This document shows positions 15,861-23,293 of a DNA stretch of 32,677 bases, one piece after another. The DNA is taken from NCBI GenBank assembly GCA_023228045.1, contig JALOBY010000016.1, positions 1 through 32,677 of the forward strand. The letters run 5' to 3'. The translations under genes and the position numbers were made by a program. Source of the stretch: Endomicrobiales bacterium. GTDB lineage: Bacteria; Elusimicrobiota; Endomicrobiia; Endomicrobiales; JALOBY01. The notes under the pieces are model-generated. The model searched no databases, was not told the origin of the DNA, and saw only the letters and a program-made list of their open reading frames with translations. Position 1 is the first letter of the stretch. Each line of letters begins with the position of its first letter.

Positions 15861-16556
15861 CTAAAAAAATGACCAGAAAATGAAAAATAAGAGAAGAATA
15901 TAAAACCAATTTTTTTTGAAAAAAGATACTATGTCTTTATTTTTCATTGCTTGAACAAACGAGCTAATCACGAAGAAAGTCATACCGCCCAAAGCTAGTA
16001 CCTTTATGACCAGCCAAATGCCGCCCCATACACTGCTAAAAGAAACATTAAAACCAAAGAGATAGATAATCCCAAAAATTATCAATGTAATAATTGATAG
16101 CGCCAATAAAAATATAAAGAAATAATTAGCAAGAATGATTGCTAAAGGGGTTCCTATAAATAGAGCAACCAATCCCAAAATTATTGATCCTTTTGAAAAT
16201 AATGAAATTGCCAACCCTATCATTGATAAACCCGCAAAAGCAGTAAACAAAAATTGTAAAATAGTAAATGAAATATAGAGAAATCCACCACCAAGGACTA
16301 AACCACCTGTACCTAATCCCTTAAAAACTTTCTTAAGGAAATTTTCTTTTTTTGGTGCTACCGCTTGAAACTCGTTACCTGAAATCAATTCGTTTTCGCT
16401 TTTAATATCATCTAAATCATTATCATACTCTTCGCTTTCTAACAAATTATCATCGTTGCTTTCTTCACTAATTGTTTTGATAATCTGATTCTGACCACAA
16501 TTTTTGCAGAATTTGTCACCTTGCTCTATTTTTTCGCCACAATTATTACAATTCAT
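15861..16556 (-). CDS. Zinc-ribbon multi-pass membrane protein, unknown function (231 aa)
   Basis: The N-terminus is a zinc ribbon, CNNCGEKIEQGDKFCKNCG, followed by an acidic linker of about 50 residues (EESNDDNLLESEEYDNDLDD). Five or six membrane segments make up the rest, ending in a hydrophobic C-terminus (FYILLLFFIFWSFF). Zinc-ribbon plus membrane architecture is common in bacteria and not diagnostic of a role. The open frame runs 14 codons further upstream, but the ATG at 16556 has GGAG 8 bases before it and starts exactly at the zinc ribbon. It is the middle gene of the cassette. The base composition looks more AT-rich than the GH94 gene beside it. Confidence 0.8.
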   Translation of the reverse strand: MNCNNCGEKIEQGDKFCKNCGQNQIIKTISEESNDDNLLESEEYDNDLDDIKSENELISGNEFQAVAPKKENFLKKVFKGLGTGGLVLGGGFLYISFTILQFLFTAFAGLSMIGLAISLFSKGSIILGLVALFIGTPLAIILANYFFIFLLALSIITLIIFGIIYLFGFNVSFSSVWGGIWLVIKVLALGGMTFFVISSFVQAMKNKDIVSFFKKNWFYILLLFFIFWSFF

Positions 16557-16588
16557 ATAGTCTTCTCCTTTGCAATTAGACTTTATAT

Positions 16589-17161
16589 TCATTTCCATGT
16601 TATTATAGCATGTATTCGTATTTCATTATTCCCTAATTCTTTAAGAAGATAAACCCTTGATATACTCCCTCTCTTAAATTTTAAAGAACTATATGAATCC
16701 GGATCGAAAATATTAATATAAACAACAAGAAATGTATTGTAAGGATATTTTTTTGCACATTTTTTATCAATCAGTTCTTGCAAGTGATGCAGATTAGCTT
16801 GATCATCAAAAGTAAATTGTCTTTCTTCAACATCTTCCATGTATTCTTTTTTAATTCTCCTCTGTTCGAACTTGCCAGTTTTTGGATTTAACTCAACTCC
16901 ATGTTCCTGAGTTACTTCAATATCAAAAAGCCATTTCTTATCAATCCCGAAGACTTTAAAATCTGGACGGGATTTACCGTTGTTGTCATTATATCTTTCA
17001 GCGTACACTATTTTCTTTTCATTTGATTCGTTATATGCCATTGCAAATTTGCCTAAGACCCATTGTTCATTAAAGGCATTGTTACGCTGTATAATAAACT
17101 TTTTTGGATCTTGCTGGTTTTTCTTTTCAGCTTCTTGCAATAGTGTTTCTACAGTTTCCAT
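16589..17161 (-). CDS. Unknown soluble protein with nuclease-like motif (190 aa)
   Basis: No family recognised. A lysine-rich N-terminal helix is followed by an alternating pattern: VYAERYNDNNGKSRPDFKVF, then KKWLFDIEVTQEHGVEL. The arrangement Asp67 (RPDF) and Glu82 (DIEVT) after Glu55 resembles the PD-(D/E)xK nuclease core, with Thr84 where lysine is usual. Later segments are NTFLVVYINIFDPDS and a C-terminal strand IRIHAIITWK. It has no signal peptide and no membrane segment. It is the first gene inside the right inverted repeat, so it could be the working part of the cassette, for instance a nuclease-like toxin or defence protein. That is speculation. Confidence 0.65.
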   Translation of the reverse strand: METVETLLQEAEKKNQQDPKKFIIQRNNAFNEQWVLGKFAMAYNESNEKKIVYAERYNDNNGKSRPDFKVFGIDKKWLFDIEVTQEHGVELNPKTGKFEQRRIKKEYMEDVEERQFTFDDQANLHHLQELIDKKCAKKYPYNTFLVVYINIFDPDSYSSLKFKRGSISRVYLLKELGNNEIRIHAIITWK

Positions 17162-17192
17162 TGTTTCGCCTTTAAGTCTTCCTTCTCTATGA

Positions 17193-17215
17193 ATTCAGGG
17201 GACACAATATTTAAT
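17193..17215. repeat. Right inverted repeat of the 1.8-kb cassette
   Basis: Inverse partner of 15429-15451, containing ATTCAGGGGACACAATA; 21 of 23 positions agree. Just outside it (17217-17260) the minus strand can be read as EFQKELGSKKKDSN and stop, possibly a remnant C-terminus of an interrupted gene. Confidence 0.65.
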
Positions 17216-17268
17216 TACTATCTTTTTTCTTTGAACCGAGTTCTTTCTGAAATTCCTAAATTTAAATT

Positions 17269-17625
17269 CTAATACCCAAGTTTTCTTATTTTTTCTTCGC
17301 TAAAACCAAAGTAATGCGCAATTTCATGAACAACGGTTATTATTATTTGTTTTTCAATTTCATCTTGATTTGAATAATAACTTTCAAAACTATTTTTATA
17401 AAGTTCAATTCTTGTCGGTTCAAGCTGAAAGTTAACAAACCGCCCGTAAGGCACTCCAATAAATACCCCAAATAGCGTGCCGCCTTTGTATATCTCTTTT
17501 AACGACAGCGGAACTTCTTCGCGAGGAATAATGGATATCTCATTTTTCTCAAGGATTTCCTTGAACTCTGAGGGAAGGTTCTTTATAGCTTTAGTGATGA
17601 TGGATTGGAATTCTTTTAGGGTCAT
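17269..17625 (-). CDS. Zincin-like metallopeptidase family protein (118 aa)
   Basis: A small protein of the zincin-like metallopeptidase family (Pfam Zincin_1 type). The zinc motif is VVHEIAHYFGFSEEKIRKLGY at the C-terminus: HExxH plus a downstream acidic residue, as in the family. The middle has the expected strand segment TLFGVFIGVPYGRF and the line LEPTRIELYKNSFE. Length is normal for the family. Substrates are unknown; these proteins are often encoded beside housekeeping or mobile genes with no clear role. The Shine-Dalgarno is weak (GGAAA well upstream). It lies just outside the right inverted repeat of the cassette. Confidence 0.85.
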   Translation of the reverse strand: MTLKEFQSIITKAIKNLPSEFKEILEKNEISIIPREEVPLSLKEIYKGGTLFGVFIGVPYGRFVNFQLEPTRIELYKNSFESYYSNQDEIEKQIIITVVHEIAHYFGFSEEKIRKLGY

Positions 17626-17811
17626 ATAATTGTCGTCTGCATTTCCATGTTAGTCATCCTTCGCTCTTTGAGCTATTGGGTGTTATGAATATACCAAAGG
17701 ACAACGCATTTAACAAATAAAACCGTCGCTCAACTATAAATTACACAATTTGTTTCCCATATAATATATTTTATCATATTCCACCATGCCGTGTATTCAG
17801 GCAGGATTAAC

Positions 17812-17845
17812 TTGACATTACAACTACACAGGTGTATAATTACAC
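17812..17845 (+). promoter_or_regulatory. Consensus promoter and TetR operator of the efflux operon
   Basis: A perfect TTGACA (17812-17817), 17-base spacer and TATAAT (17835-17840) lie upstream of the TetR gene. TACAC (17825-17829), GTGTA (17832-17836) and TACAC (17841-17845) alternate in orientation across the -10 box, giving two overlapping inverted repeats. This is where an autoregulating TetR protein would bind. Confidence 0.8.
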
Positions 17846-17862
17846 TGAGGTTTAATAATAAT

Positions 17863-18504
17863 ATGACCAGGCCATCGCAAAATATAGATAAGAAACTGAT
17901 TGCCGCAGGCAAGGAGCTCATTCCCCTTATGGGCATCTCCGGCCTTAAAATCAGAGAAGTTACAAAAAAAGCCGGCGCAAACCTTGGTATGTTCAACTAT
18001 CATTTTGGCACCAAAGAGAAGTACATTGAAGTGCTGATGATTGATGTGTATAGCAAGTTTCTAAGCGACTTTAAACTTGATTCTGAAAAAGGTAGCACTT
18101 CGCAGGAATGTCTGCGCAATACTTTGATAGGGGCAGCCCACTTCATACGCCAAAACAGGACGCTCATAGCCGCACTTTTTGAGGAAATTTTAAAAGGCAA
18201 TATCAGGATAGTTGAGTTCGCCAGAAAAAATATGACAAAACATATAAACATCCTGCTAAAACTTATAAAGCAGTGTCAGAAAGACGGTTATCTGATTAAA
18301 ACATCCATCTTCGTTATAGCACCAATACTTATAGGCGCCGTAGCACTGCCAAGCATAGCCATCAGGGTGCTTGAAAAGAACTATCAGAAAACAGTCCTCG
18401 GCACTTTAATTCCTTTGTTAAAAAATACGGCTATTTCCGACAAAAGAATAACCGAGAGAATAGATTATGCCCTTAAAGGCCTTCAGGGGGAGAGAAAAAA
18501 ATGA
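17863..18504 (+). CDS. TetR-family repressor, CecR-like (213 aa)
   Basis: The N-terminal DNA-binding domain has the usual TetR helix-turn-helix: GISGLKIREVTKKAGANLGM followed by FNYHFGTKEKYIEVL. The C-terminal ligand domain is all-helical and resembles the E. coli CecR (YbiH) kind, whose gene heads the ybhGFSR exporter operon. Here too it heads such an operon. A longer open frame begins at 17791, but that would start inside the promoter. The ATG at 17863 is preceded by TGAGG about 12 bases upstream. The stop codon overlaps the next start by 4 bases. It probably represses its own operon at 17812-17845 until a toxic compound binds. Confidence 0.9.
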   Translation: MTRPSQNIDKKLIAAGKELIPLMGISGLKIREVTKKAGANLGMFNYHFGTKEKYIEVLMIDVYSKFLSDFKLDSEKGSTSQECLRNTLIGAAHFIRQNRTLIAALFEEILKGNIRIVEFARKNMTKHINILLKLIKQCQKDGYLIKTSIFVIAPILIGAVALPSIAIRVLEKNYQKTVLGTLIPLLKNTAISDKRITERIDYALKGLQGERKK

Positions 18505-19781
18505 TCAAAAAGAATATCTGGATAATTGCCGCGCTGCTGATATTTATTGTTTACGGATACGCAGAAGCAGCCGCTCTTTCGCTGTCAGATGTTGAAAGCT
18601 CCGCACTTGAGTATTCCCCACGCCTAAAAGCCATTATATTTGAACAAAAAGCATATACAGAGCGCGCCTCAACCCAAAAAACCCAGCTGTACCCAAAATT
18701 GATGTTGGACGGTTCTTATAAATATGTAACGAATGTGCAGGAAATAGTTATTCCCATAGCGGGAGCTAAAACAATCAAGTTAGGCGACAATTCTAATTAC
18801 TCCATAGGGCCGTTACTCAGCTGGACCGCATGGGATTTTGGAGGCATTGATAATACATACAAAAGCGCCTCCGCTGCGGCAGAAGTAAAGAAAAACGAGG
18901 CCGAAGCAGCCAGACGAGCGATACTGCTTAGCGCAAGGGCTGCATATTTTCAGGTTGCCCTGGCTGGAGAACAGATAACGCTTTTCTCCGACGCTCTGAA
19001 ACTTGCAAACACCCAGTACGAGGACATTAAACTCAATGTGCGCGCCGGCACAAAGAGCTTAGCCGATAATCTTAAAGCTCATGAGGAAGTTATTGGCAGG
19101 ATGAAACAACTCAGGCAGGCGCAGGCCGATATGTCTTATGCTTTAAGTGAGCTTTCAGCAGTTATCGGAAAAAATTACACCGGCGTTGAGCTTGAGGGTA
19201 TTGATTCAATGCTTGCTAAGTTTGAGCCGTTTTCTATATCTAAACTAAACGAGAACCACCCCTCTATCCTTGTTTTCCGTAACTCGGCAGAGTCGTTGGA
19301 ATACTCAAAACGTGCGGCCAGTGCGCTCAGGTGGCCGAAATTTCAGCTGTCCGCAAAATCTTCACTGGATTATCCAAACGGCACCGTACTTGAAAACTTT
19401 AACCAGAACACATTTAATGCATCCTTAAGCATGCCGCTCTATGAAACAGGTGCCTCAAAAAACCGGATCAACGAAAACGAAGATATAAAACAAGCAAATT
19501 TGAGCCGCGCCGGGCAGGCACTCGCCGACTTAAGGCGCGATTGGGGCAAAACAGCAAGCCAGCTTTCAAATCTCCGGGAACAAAATGCCTTTAATGATAT
19601 CTCAGTTTCGGAAACAGAACAACTCGCAACGATAATTTACAAATCATATAAGACAGGGGCACTTTCATATATTGAGGTTGAAAATGCAAATTTCAAAGCG
19701 CTTGAAGCTAAAATACAGGCAGCTAAAACAAAGGTGCAGATACTAATAAACCTGGCGGTGCTCGCCGGGATGAGTGAATAA
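18501..19781 (+). CDS. TolC-family outer-membrane efflux protein (426 aa)
   Basis: The outer-membrane channel for the Ybh-type exporter. It begins with a signal peptide (NIWIIAALLIFIVYGYAEAA) and LSLSDVESSALEYSPRLKAI, then two repeats of long helices with the typical VRAGTKSLADNLKAHEEV and YKTGALSYIEVENANFKALE turns. E. coli ybhGFSR has no dedicated channel gene and relies on TolC, so an in-operon channel is a difference. It overlaps the TetR gene by ATGA and is followed 17 bases later by the adaptor gene. The sequence is clearly distinct from the other two TolC proteins in the window. Confidence 0.93.
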   Translation: MIKKNIWIIAALLIFIVYGYAEAAALSLSDVESSALEYSPRLKAIIFEQKAYTERASTQKTQLYPKLMLDGSYKYVTNVQEIVIPIAGAKTIKLGDNSNYSIGPLLSWTAWDFGGIDNTYKSASAAAEVKKNEAEAARRAILLSARAAYFQVALAGEQITLFSDALKLANTQYEDIKLNVRAGTKSLADNLKAHEEVIGRMKQLRQAQADMSYALSELSAVIGKNYTGVELEGIDSMLAKFEPFSISKLNENHPSILVFRNSAESLEYSKRAASALRWPKFQLSAKSSLDYPNGTVLENFNQNTFNASLSMPLYETGASKNRINENEDIKQANLSRAGQALADLRRDWGKTASQLSNLREQNAFNDISVSETEQLATIIYKSYKTGALSYIEVENANFKALEAKIQAAKTKVQILINLAVLAGMSE

Positions 19782-19798
19782 AATTCTGGAGGTATTTT

Positions 19799-20530
19799 GT
19801 GAAAAAGAAAGTGATTATAATCTTCGCAATAGTTATTGCCTTGTCAGCGGTGCTGTATTTTACGCTGGTTAAGCATAGCGGTTTCATGTATGCAGGAACC
19901 GTAGAGGCAACCGAGGTGGACCTTTCTTCAAGGATTAGCGGTGTAATAGGGTCAATAGGCGTGCAGGAAGGCGATAAAGTTAAAGAAGGGCAGACATTAG
20001 CAAAACTTTCCATAGAAGATATTGAAATTGCAGCGGCGGCGGCTGAACGCGATTATAAACGCGCAGTTGAACTGCTTAACGCGGGCTCAATGAATCAAGA
20101 AACATTTGACAGGGTAAAATTTAAGCGTGACGACCTTGCAGTACGGCTCGGTTGGAGCACAATAAAATCACCAATAGACGGCACAGTAATAACCAAATAC
20201 CATGAACCGGGTGAGATGGTAAACCCGGGAACAAAACTGGTGACACTCGCGGATTTAAAGAGGCCGTGGGTTTATGTTTATGTTCCTCAACCCATGCTTT
20301 CAAAGATAATCGTAGGTATGGGTGTTATAGGGTACTCACTTGAATCGGGCACGATGACATTTGCAGGCACCGTCGTGCATATCAACGAGGAAGCGGAATT
20401 TACACCTAAAAATGTTCAGACCCGCAAGGAAAGAACCCGCCTCGTTTTCGGCGTTAAGATACTTTTCCAAAACGACGATGAATTTCTAAAACCCGGTATG
20501 AGCGTTGAAGTACCACTCCCTGAAAAATGA
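19799..20530 (+). CDS. ybhG: HlyD-family adaptor, YbhG-like (243 aa)
   Basis: The periplasmic adaptor of an ABC-2 exporter. It has an N-terminal membrane anchor (VIIIFAIVIALSAVLYFTLV), lipoyl half VDLSSRISGVIGSIGVQEGD, a short coiled coil around EDIEIAAAAAERDYKRAVEL, second lipoyl half TIKSPIDGTVITKYHEPGEM and the characteristic EFTPKNVQTRKERTRLVFGV near the C-terminus that YbhG-type proteins share. At 243 residues it is about 90 shorter than E. coli YbhG, mainly in the coiled coil. The start is GTG with GGAGG 6 bases upstream. Its stop overlaps the next start by 4 bases. Confidence 0.9.
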   Translation: MKKKVIIIFAIVIALSAVLYFTLVKHSGFMYAGTVEATEVDLSSRISGVIGSIGVQEGDKVKEGQTLAKLSIEDIEIAAAAAERDYKRAVELLNAGSMNQETFDRVKFKRDDLAVRLGWSTIKSPIDGTVITKYHEPGEMVNPGTKLVTLADLKRPWVYVYVPQPMLSKIIVGMGVIGYSLESGTMTFAGTVVHINEEAEFTPKNVQTRKERTRLVFGVKILFQNDDEFLKPGMSVEVPLPEK

Positions 20531-21420
20531 AACTTTTTAACCCCAACTTTGCATTAGATTTAAGAACCGAGGCGAAAGAGACGGAGGCATTTTCGACGCA
20601 AAATTCGCAGCGAATGGTAATTCCATTTGCAAGGTTTTTGCGGAAGAAAATGCCCCGTATCTTTCGACGAATTCCAAATTCTAATGCAAATTTGGGGTTA
20701 AATATAGGCATAGATATTGTCAATCTTTCACGGAGTTTTGGTAAAGTCAGGGCGCTTGACGGAATAACTGTCCGCGCCGAAACCGGGGCGCTCAACGGTT
20801 TCATAGGGCCGGACGGCGCAGGTAAAACTACCCTTTTTAGAATTCTGGCCGGCTTACTGCACTCAGACAGCGGAAGTATCCGGTTCACAAAGGATTCCAA
20901 AGATATAGATTTTGATGAAATACGCCCATCGCTTGCGTATATGCCTTCCAAACAAAGCCTTTACCCCGACTTATCCATAGACGAACATCTCATTTTTTTC
21001 AGAGACCTTTACGGACTCAAACAGGACGATTTCAACAAGAGGTCTGCCAAACTGCTAAATATAACCAGGCTTGATAAATTCAGGGAGCGGAAAGTAGGCG
21101 AGCTATCGGGCGGAATGTATAAAAAGGTAGGGCTGATGTGCGCGATGCTGCAGTCGCCTTCCATCATGCTCCTTGATGAACCTACAAACGGAGTGGACCC
21201 TATCAGCCGCAGGGAGTTTTGGGATCTGCTGCACATCTTGGCTGAACAAAGGGTGCTGATACTAATCTCTACAGCATACATGGATGAGGCGGAACGATGC
21301 CAGTTTGTTCACCTTATGGATGCAGGAAAAATTATGATGAGCGGCAGGCCGAATGAACTGCTCAAACGTGAACACGCAAAAAACTTTGATGAAATATTCG
21401 TTAAGATGGCAATGAGATGA
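20527..21420 (+). CDS. ABC transporter ATPase, YbhF N-terminal-half equivalent, with repeat-encoded N-terminus (297 aa)
   Basis: The ATPase proper begins near residue 60 (IGIDIVNLSRSFGKVRALDG). It has Walker A GPDGAGKTT, signature ELSGGMYKKVGLM, Walker B IMLLDEPTNGVD and the switch region STAYMDEAERC. It corresponds to the first ATPase domain of E. coli YbhF, with the second encoded by the next gene. The first 58 or so residues (MKLFNPNFALDLRTEAKETE onward, rich in Arg, Asn, Phe) are encoded by palindromic repeat copy C (20536-20702) and have no counterpart in the family. The frame is open through the repeat and the ATG overlaps the adaptor stop by 4 bases. Alternatively translation begins inside the repeat, but no Shine-Dalgarno is evident there. 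Confidence 0.9.
   Translation: MKLFNPNFALDLRTEAKETEAFSTQNSQRMVIPFARFLRKKMPRIFRRIPNSNANLGLNIGIDIVNLSRSFGKVRALDGITVRAETGALNGFIGPDGAGKTTLFRILAGLLHSDSGSIRFTKDSKDIDFDEIRPSLAYMPSKQSLYPDLSIDEHLIFFRDLYGLKQDDFNKRSAKLLNITRLDKFRERKVGELSGGMYKKVGLMCAMLQSPSIMLLDEPTNGVDPISRREFWDLLHILAEQRVLILISTAYMDEAERCQFVHLMDAGKIMMSGRPNELLKREHAKNFDEIFVKMAMR
20536..20702. repeat. Dispersed palindrome element, copy C, inside a coding frame
   Basis: The terminal arms are TTTAACCCCAACTTTGCATT... (20536-20558) and its inverse (20680-20702), 22 of 23 positions matching. Inward, GACGGAGGCATTTTC pairs with GAAAATGCCCCGTATC, and CGCAGCGAATGG pairs with CCATTTGCAAGG around the centre TAATT near 20620. The whole 167 bp is one long imperfect hairpin. 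It shares GAGGCGAAAGAGACGGAGGC and GCAAGGTTTTTGCG with copy A and TTTGCA-TAGATTTA with copy B. Confidence 0.85.
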
Positions 21421-22187
21421 ACGGAAAAGCTATGAATGCGGTTGAATTAAATAAACTTACCGTTAAATTCGGCGATTTTGCGGCCGTTAAAGACCTCACG
21501 CTTAGCGTAGAAAAAGGTGAGATTTTCGGCTTTCTCGGCGCAAACGGCGCCGGCAAAACAACCGCTATACGCGTTATGTGCGGCCTGCTTCTGCCCACAA
21601 GCGGCGATGTGCGCATTGCAGGCCTTGATTTTTCGCGTGGTAAAAATGCCATAAAGCGCAAAGTTGGGTATATGTCCCAAAAGTTCACACTATACGACGA
21701 CCTGACGGTACTTGAAAACCTCAACTTTAAAGCAAGCATGAGGAAAATCCCGGATGAAACCGCAAAGCAACGCTTTGAACAGATTTTTGATTTCATCGGT
21801 TTTAACTCCGGGCAAAATACAATGGTCAGGGAGTTGGCATCCGGAGTAAAACAACAGGTTTCACTCGCCGCTACGCTTGTGCACAACCCCGAGATACTCT
21901 TTCTTGACGAACCAACCTCGGGCGTTTCCCCAGCAATGAGGGCTAAATTCTGGTTGTTAATCCGAAAACTTGCCGCTGAAGGCAAAACCGTTTTTGTTAC
22001 AACCCATTATATGGATGAGGCCGAAGAGTGCGACAGGATAGCTCTAATGAGAGCCGGAAAACTCATAGCTCTAAGAAGCCCACAACAACTAAAAGATGAA
22101 ACTTATCCTTCTGGTATGCCACTATCTGGTAAAAAACCGACACTTGAGGATGTTTTTATCAAACTCGTAGAAGGTGATGAAAGATGA
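21417..22187 (+). CDS. ABC transporter ATPase, YbhF C-terminal-half equivalent (256 aa)
   Basis: The second ATPase of the exporter. It has Walker A GANGAGKTT, Q-loop region VGYMSQKFTLYDDLTVLENL, Walker B ILFLDEPTSGVSP and switch histidine THYMDEAEEC. The signature is degenerate (ELASGVKQQVSLA in place of LSGGQ), as in the second domain of YbhF, so the two ATPases probably form an asymmetric heterodimer. The C-terminus ends with the family-typical KPTLEDVFIKLVEG. It overlaps its neighbours by 4 bases on each side. In E. coli the two domains are one polypeptide; here they are separate genes. Confidence 0.93.
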   Translation: MNGKAMNAVELNKLTVKFGDFAAVKDLTLSVEKGEIFGFLGANGAGKTTAIRVMCGLLLPTSGDVRIAGLDFSRGKNAIKRKVGYMSQKFTLYDDLTVLENLNFKASMRKIPDETAKQRFEQIFDFIGFNSGQNTMVRELASGVKQQVSLAATLVHNPEILFLDEPTSGVSPAMRAKFWLLIRKLAAEGKTVFVTTHYMDEAEECDRIALMRAGKLIALRSPQQLKDETYPSGMPLSGKKPTLEDVFIKLVEGDER

Positions 22188-23293
22188 AACTCTCAAGAAT
22201 GCTGGCAATGGCAAAAAAAGAAGTTATGCATATTCTGCGTGACCCGTTCACAATTATTATGTCTATAGGTTTTCCCATAATACTTGTTATTTATTTTGGT
22301 TTCGCGATAGATTTTGATTTCAGGGGTGTAAAGCTCGCGGTTTACGACTCTGACAACACGCGCCAGTCAAGGGAACTCGCAAATGTCTTTTTTTCATCAG
22401 GGTATTTCAAGCTTGAAAAAGGTATGTATCCAGAGAAAATGACGAAAGAGATTGAGTTGGAAAAAGATTTTGGCACAATAATTATACCGCCGGGTTTTGG
22501 CAGAAAAATAGCTTCCAGGAAAGAGTCCGCCGTACAGATATTAGTTGATGGAACGGATAACCAGAAAACCAGTATCGTCGGCAGATATATCGGCTCCATG
22601 CAAAAAGCAGTTGCCTCCCGCTTCAGTGATGCCGCACCTCAATCTCCGGTAGATATACGCGTCAGGTACCTTTATAACCCTGAACTCAACACGCAGTGGT
22701 TCATTGTACCAGGCCTTATCGTTGTGGTCATAGGCCTGCTTGGGATATTTATGACCGCTCTTACGGTATCTAAGGAATGGGAGAACGGCTCTATGGAACT
22801 TTTGCTTTCCACACCGGTAAAACCCTTGGAAATAATACTGGGTAAGATAATTCCTTATGTGGCGATTAGTTTAGCAGGGTCGTCGCTTGTTTATTTGATA
22901 GCACGATTGGTTTTCGGTGTCCCGTTCGTGGGCAGCCACTTCCTGCTGATTTGCGCGGTGCTGATATATATTGTTGCCTCTCTTGCGCAGGGCATTTTGA
23001 TTTCTGTAACTTTGCGCCAGCAAAACAAAGCAACACAAGCCGCACTAATTTTGGGAATTCTACCTTCACTTCTTTTATCGGGACTGATATTTCCGATAGA
23101 AAGTATGCCTATGTTTTTCCGCGGCGTTGCATCTATACTGCCTGCCCGGTGGTTTATGATAATTATCAGGGGATTGTTTCTTAAGGGCTCCACATTTACA
23201 GAACTATCGCTGCCATTTTCTATGCTGGTACTGCTGAGTTTAATACCTATAATAATTGCATCAAAAAAATTCAAAAGGGACCTTGAACAATGA
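22184..23293 (+). CDS. ybhS: ABC-2 type permease, YbhS-like (369 aa)
   Basis: A membrane half of the exporter. It begins with MAKKEVMHILRDPFTIIMSIGFP, the usual ABC-2 entry helix, then one membrane segment (PIILVIYFGFAIDFDF), a periplasmic domain of about 130 residues and five C-terminal segments starting at WFIVPGLIVVVIGLLGIFMT. The cytoplasmic motif VSKEWENGSMELLLSTPVKP-LEIILGKIIPY is diagnostic of the YbhS/YbhR/YhhJ group. Its start overlaps the second ATPase gene and its end overlaps the next permease, each by 4 bases. It should pair with the following gene product. Confidence 0.93.
   Translation: MKLSRMLAMAKKEVMHILRDPFTIIMSIGFPIILVIYFGFAIDFDFRGVKLAVYDSDNTRQSRELANVFFSSGYFKLEKGMYPEKMTKEIELEKDFGTIIIPPGFGRKIASRKESAVQILVDGTDNQKTSIVGRYIGSMQKAVASRFSDAAPQSPVDIRVRYLYNPELNTQWFIVPGLIVVVIGLLGIFMTALTVSKEWENGSMELLLSTPVKPLEIILGKIIPYVAISLAGSSLVYLIARLVFGVPFVGSHFLLICAVLIYIVASLAQGILISVTLRQQNKATQAALILGILPSLLLSGLIFPIESMPMFFRGVASILPARWFMIIIRGLFLKGSTFTELSLPFSMLVLLSLIPIIIASKKFKRDLEQ

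Noticed and set aside
15429..17215. Classical insertion sequence
   Set aside because: No transposase frame is present between the inverted repeats, so it is described as a cassette of unknown mobility.
21401..21985. A 194-codon minus-strand frame opposite the second ATPase
   Set aside because: Antisense shadow of a well-supported ABC ATPase.
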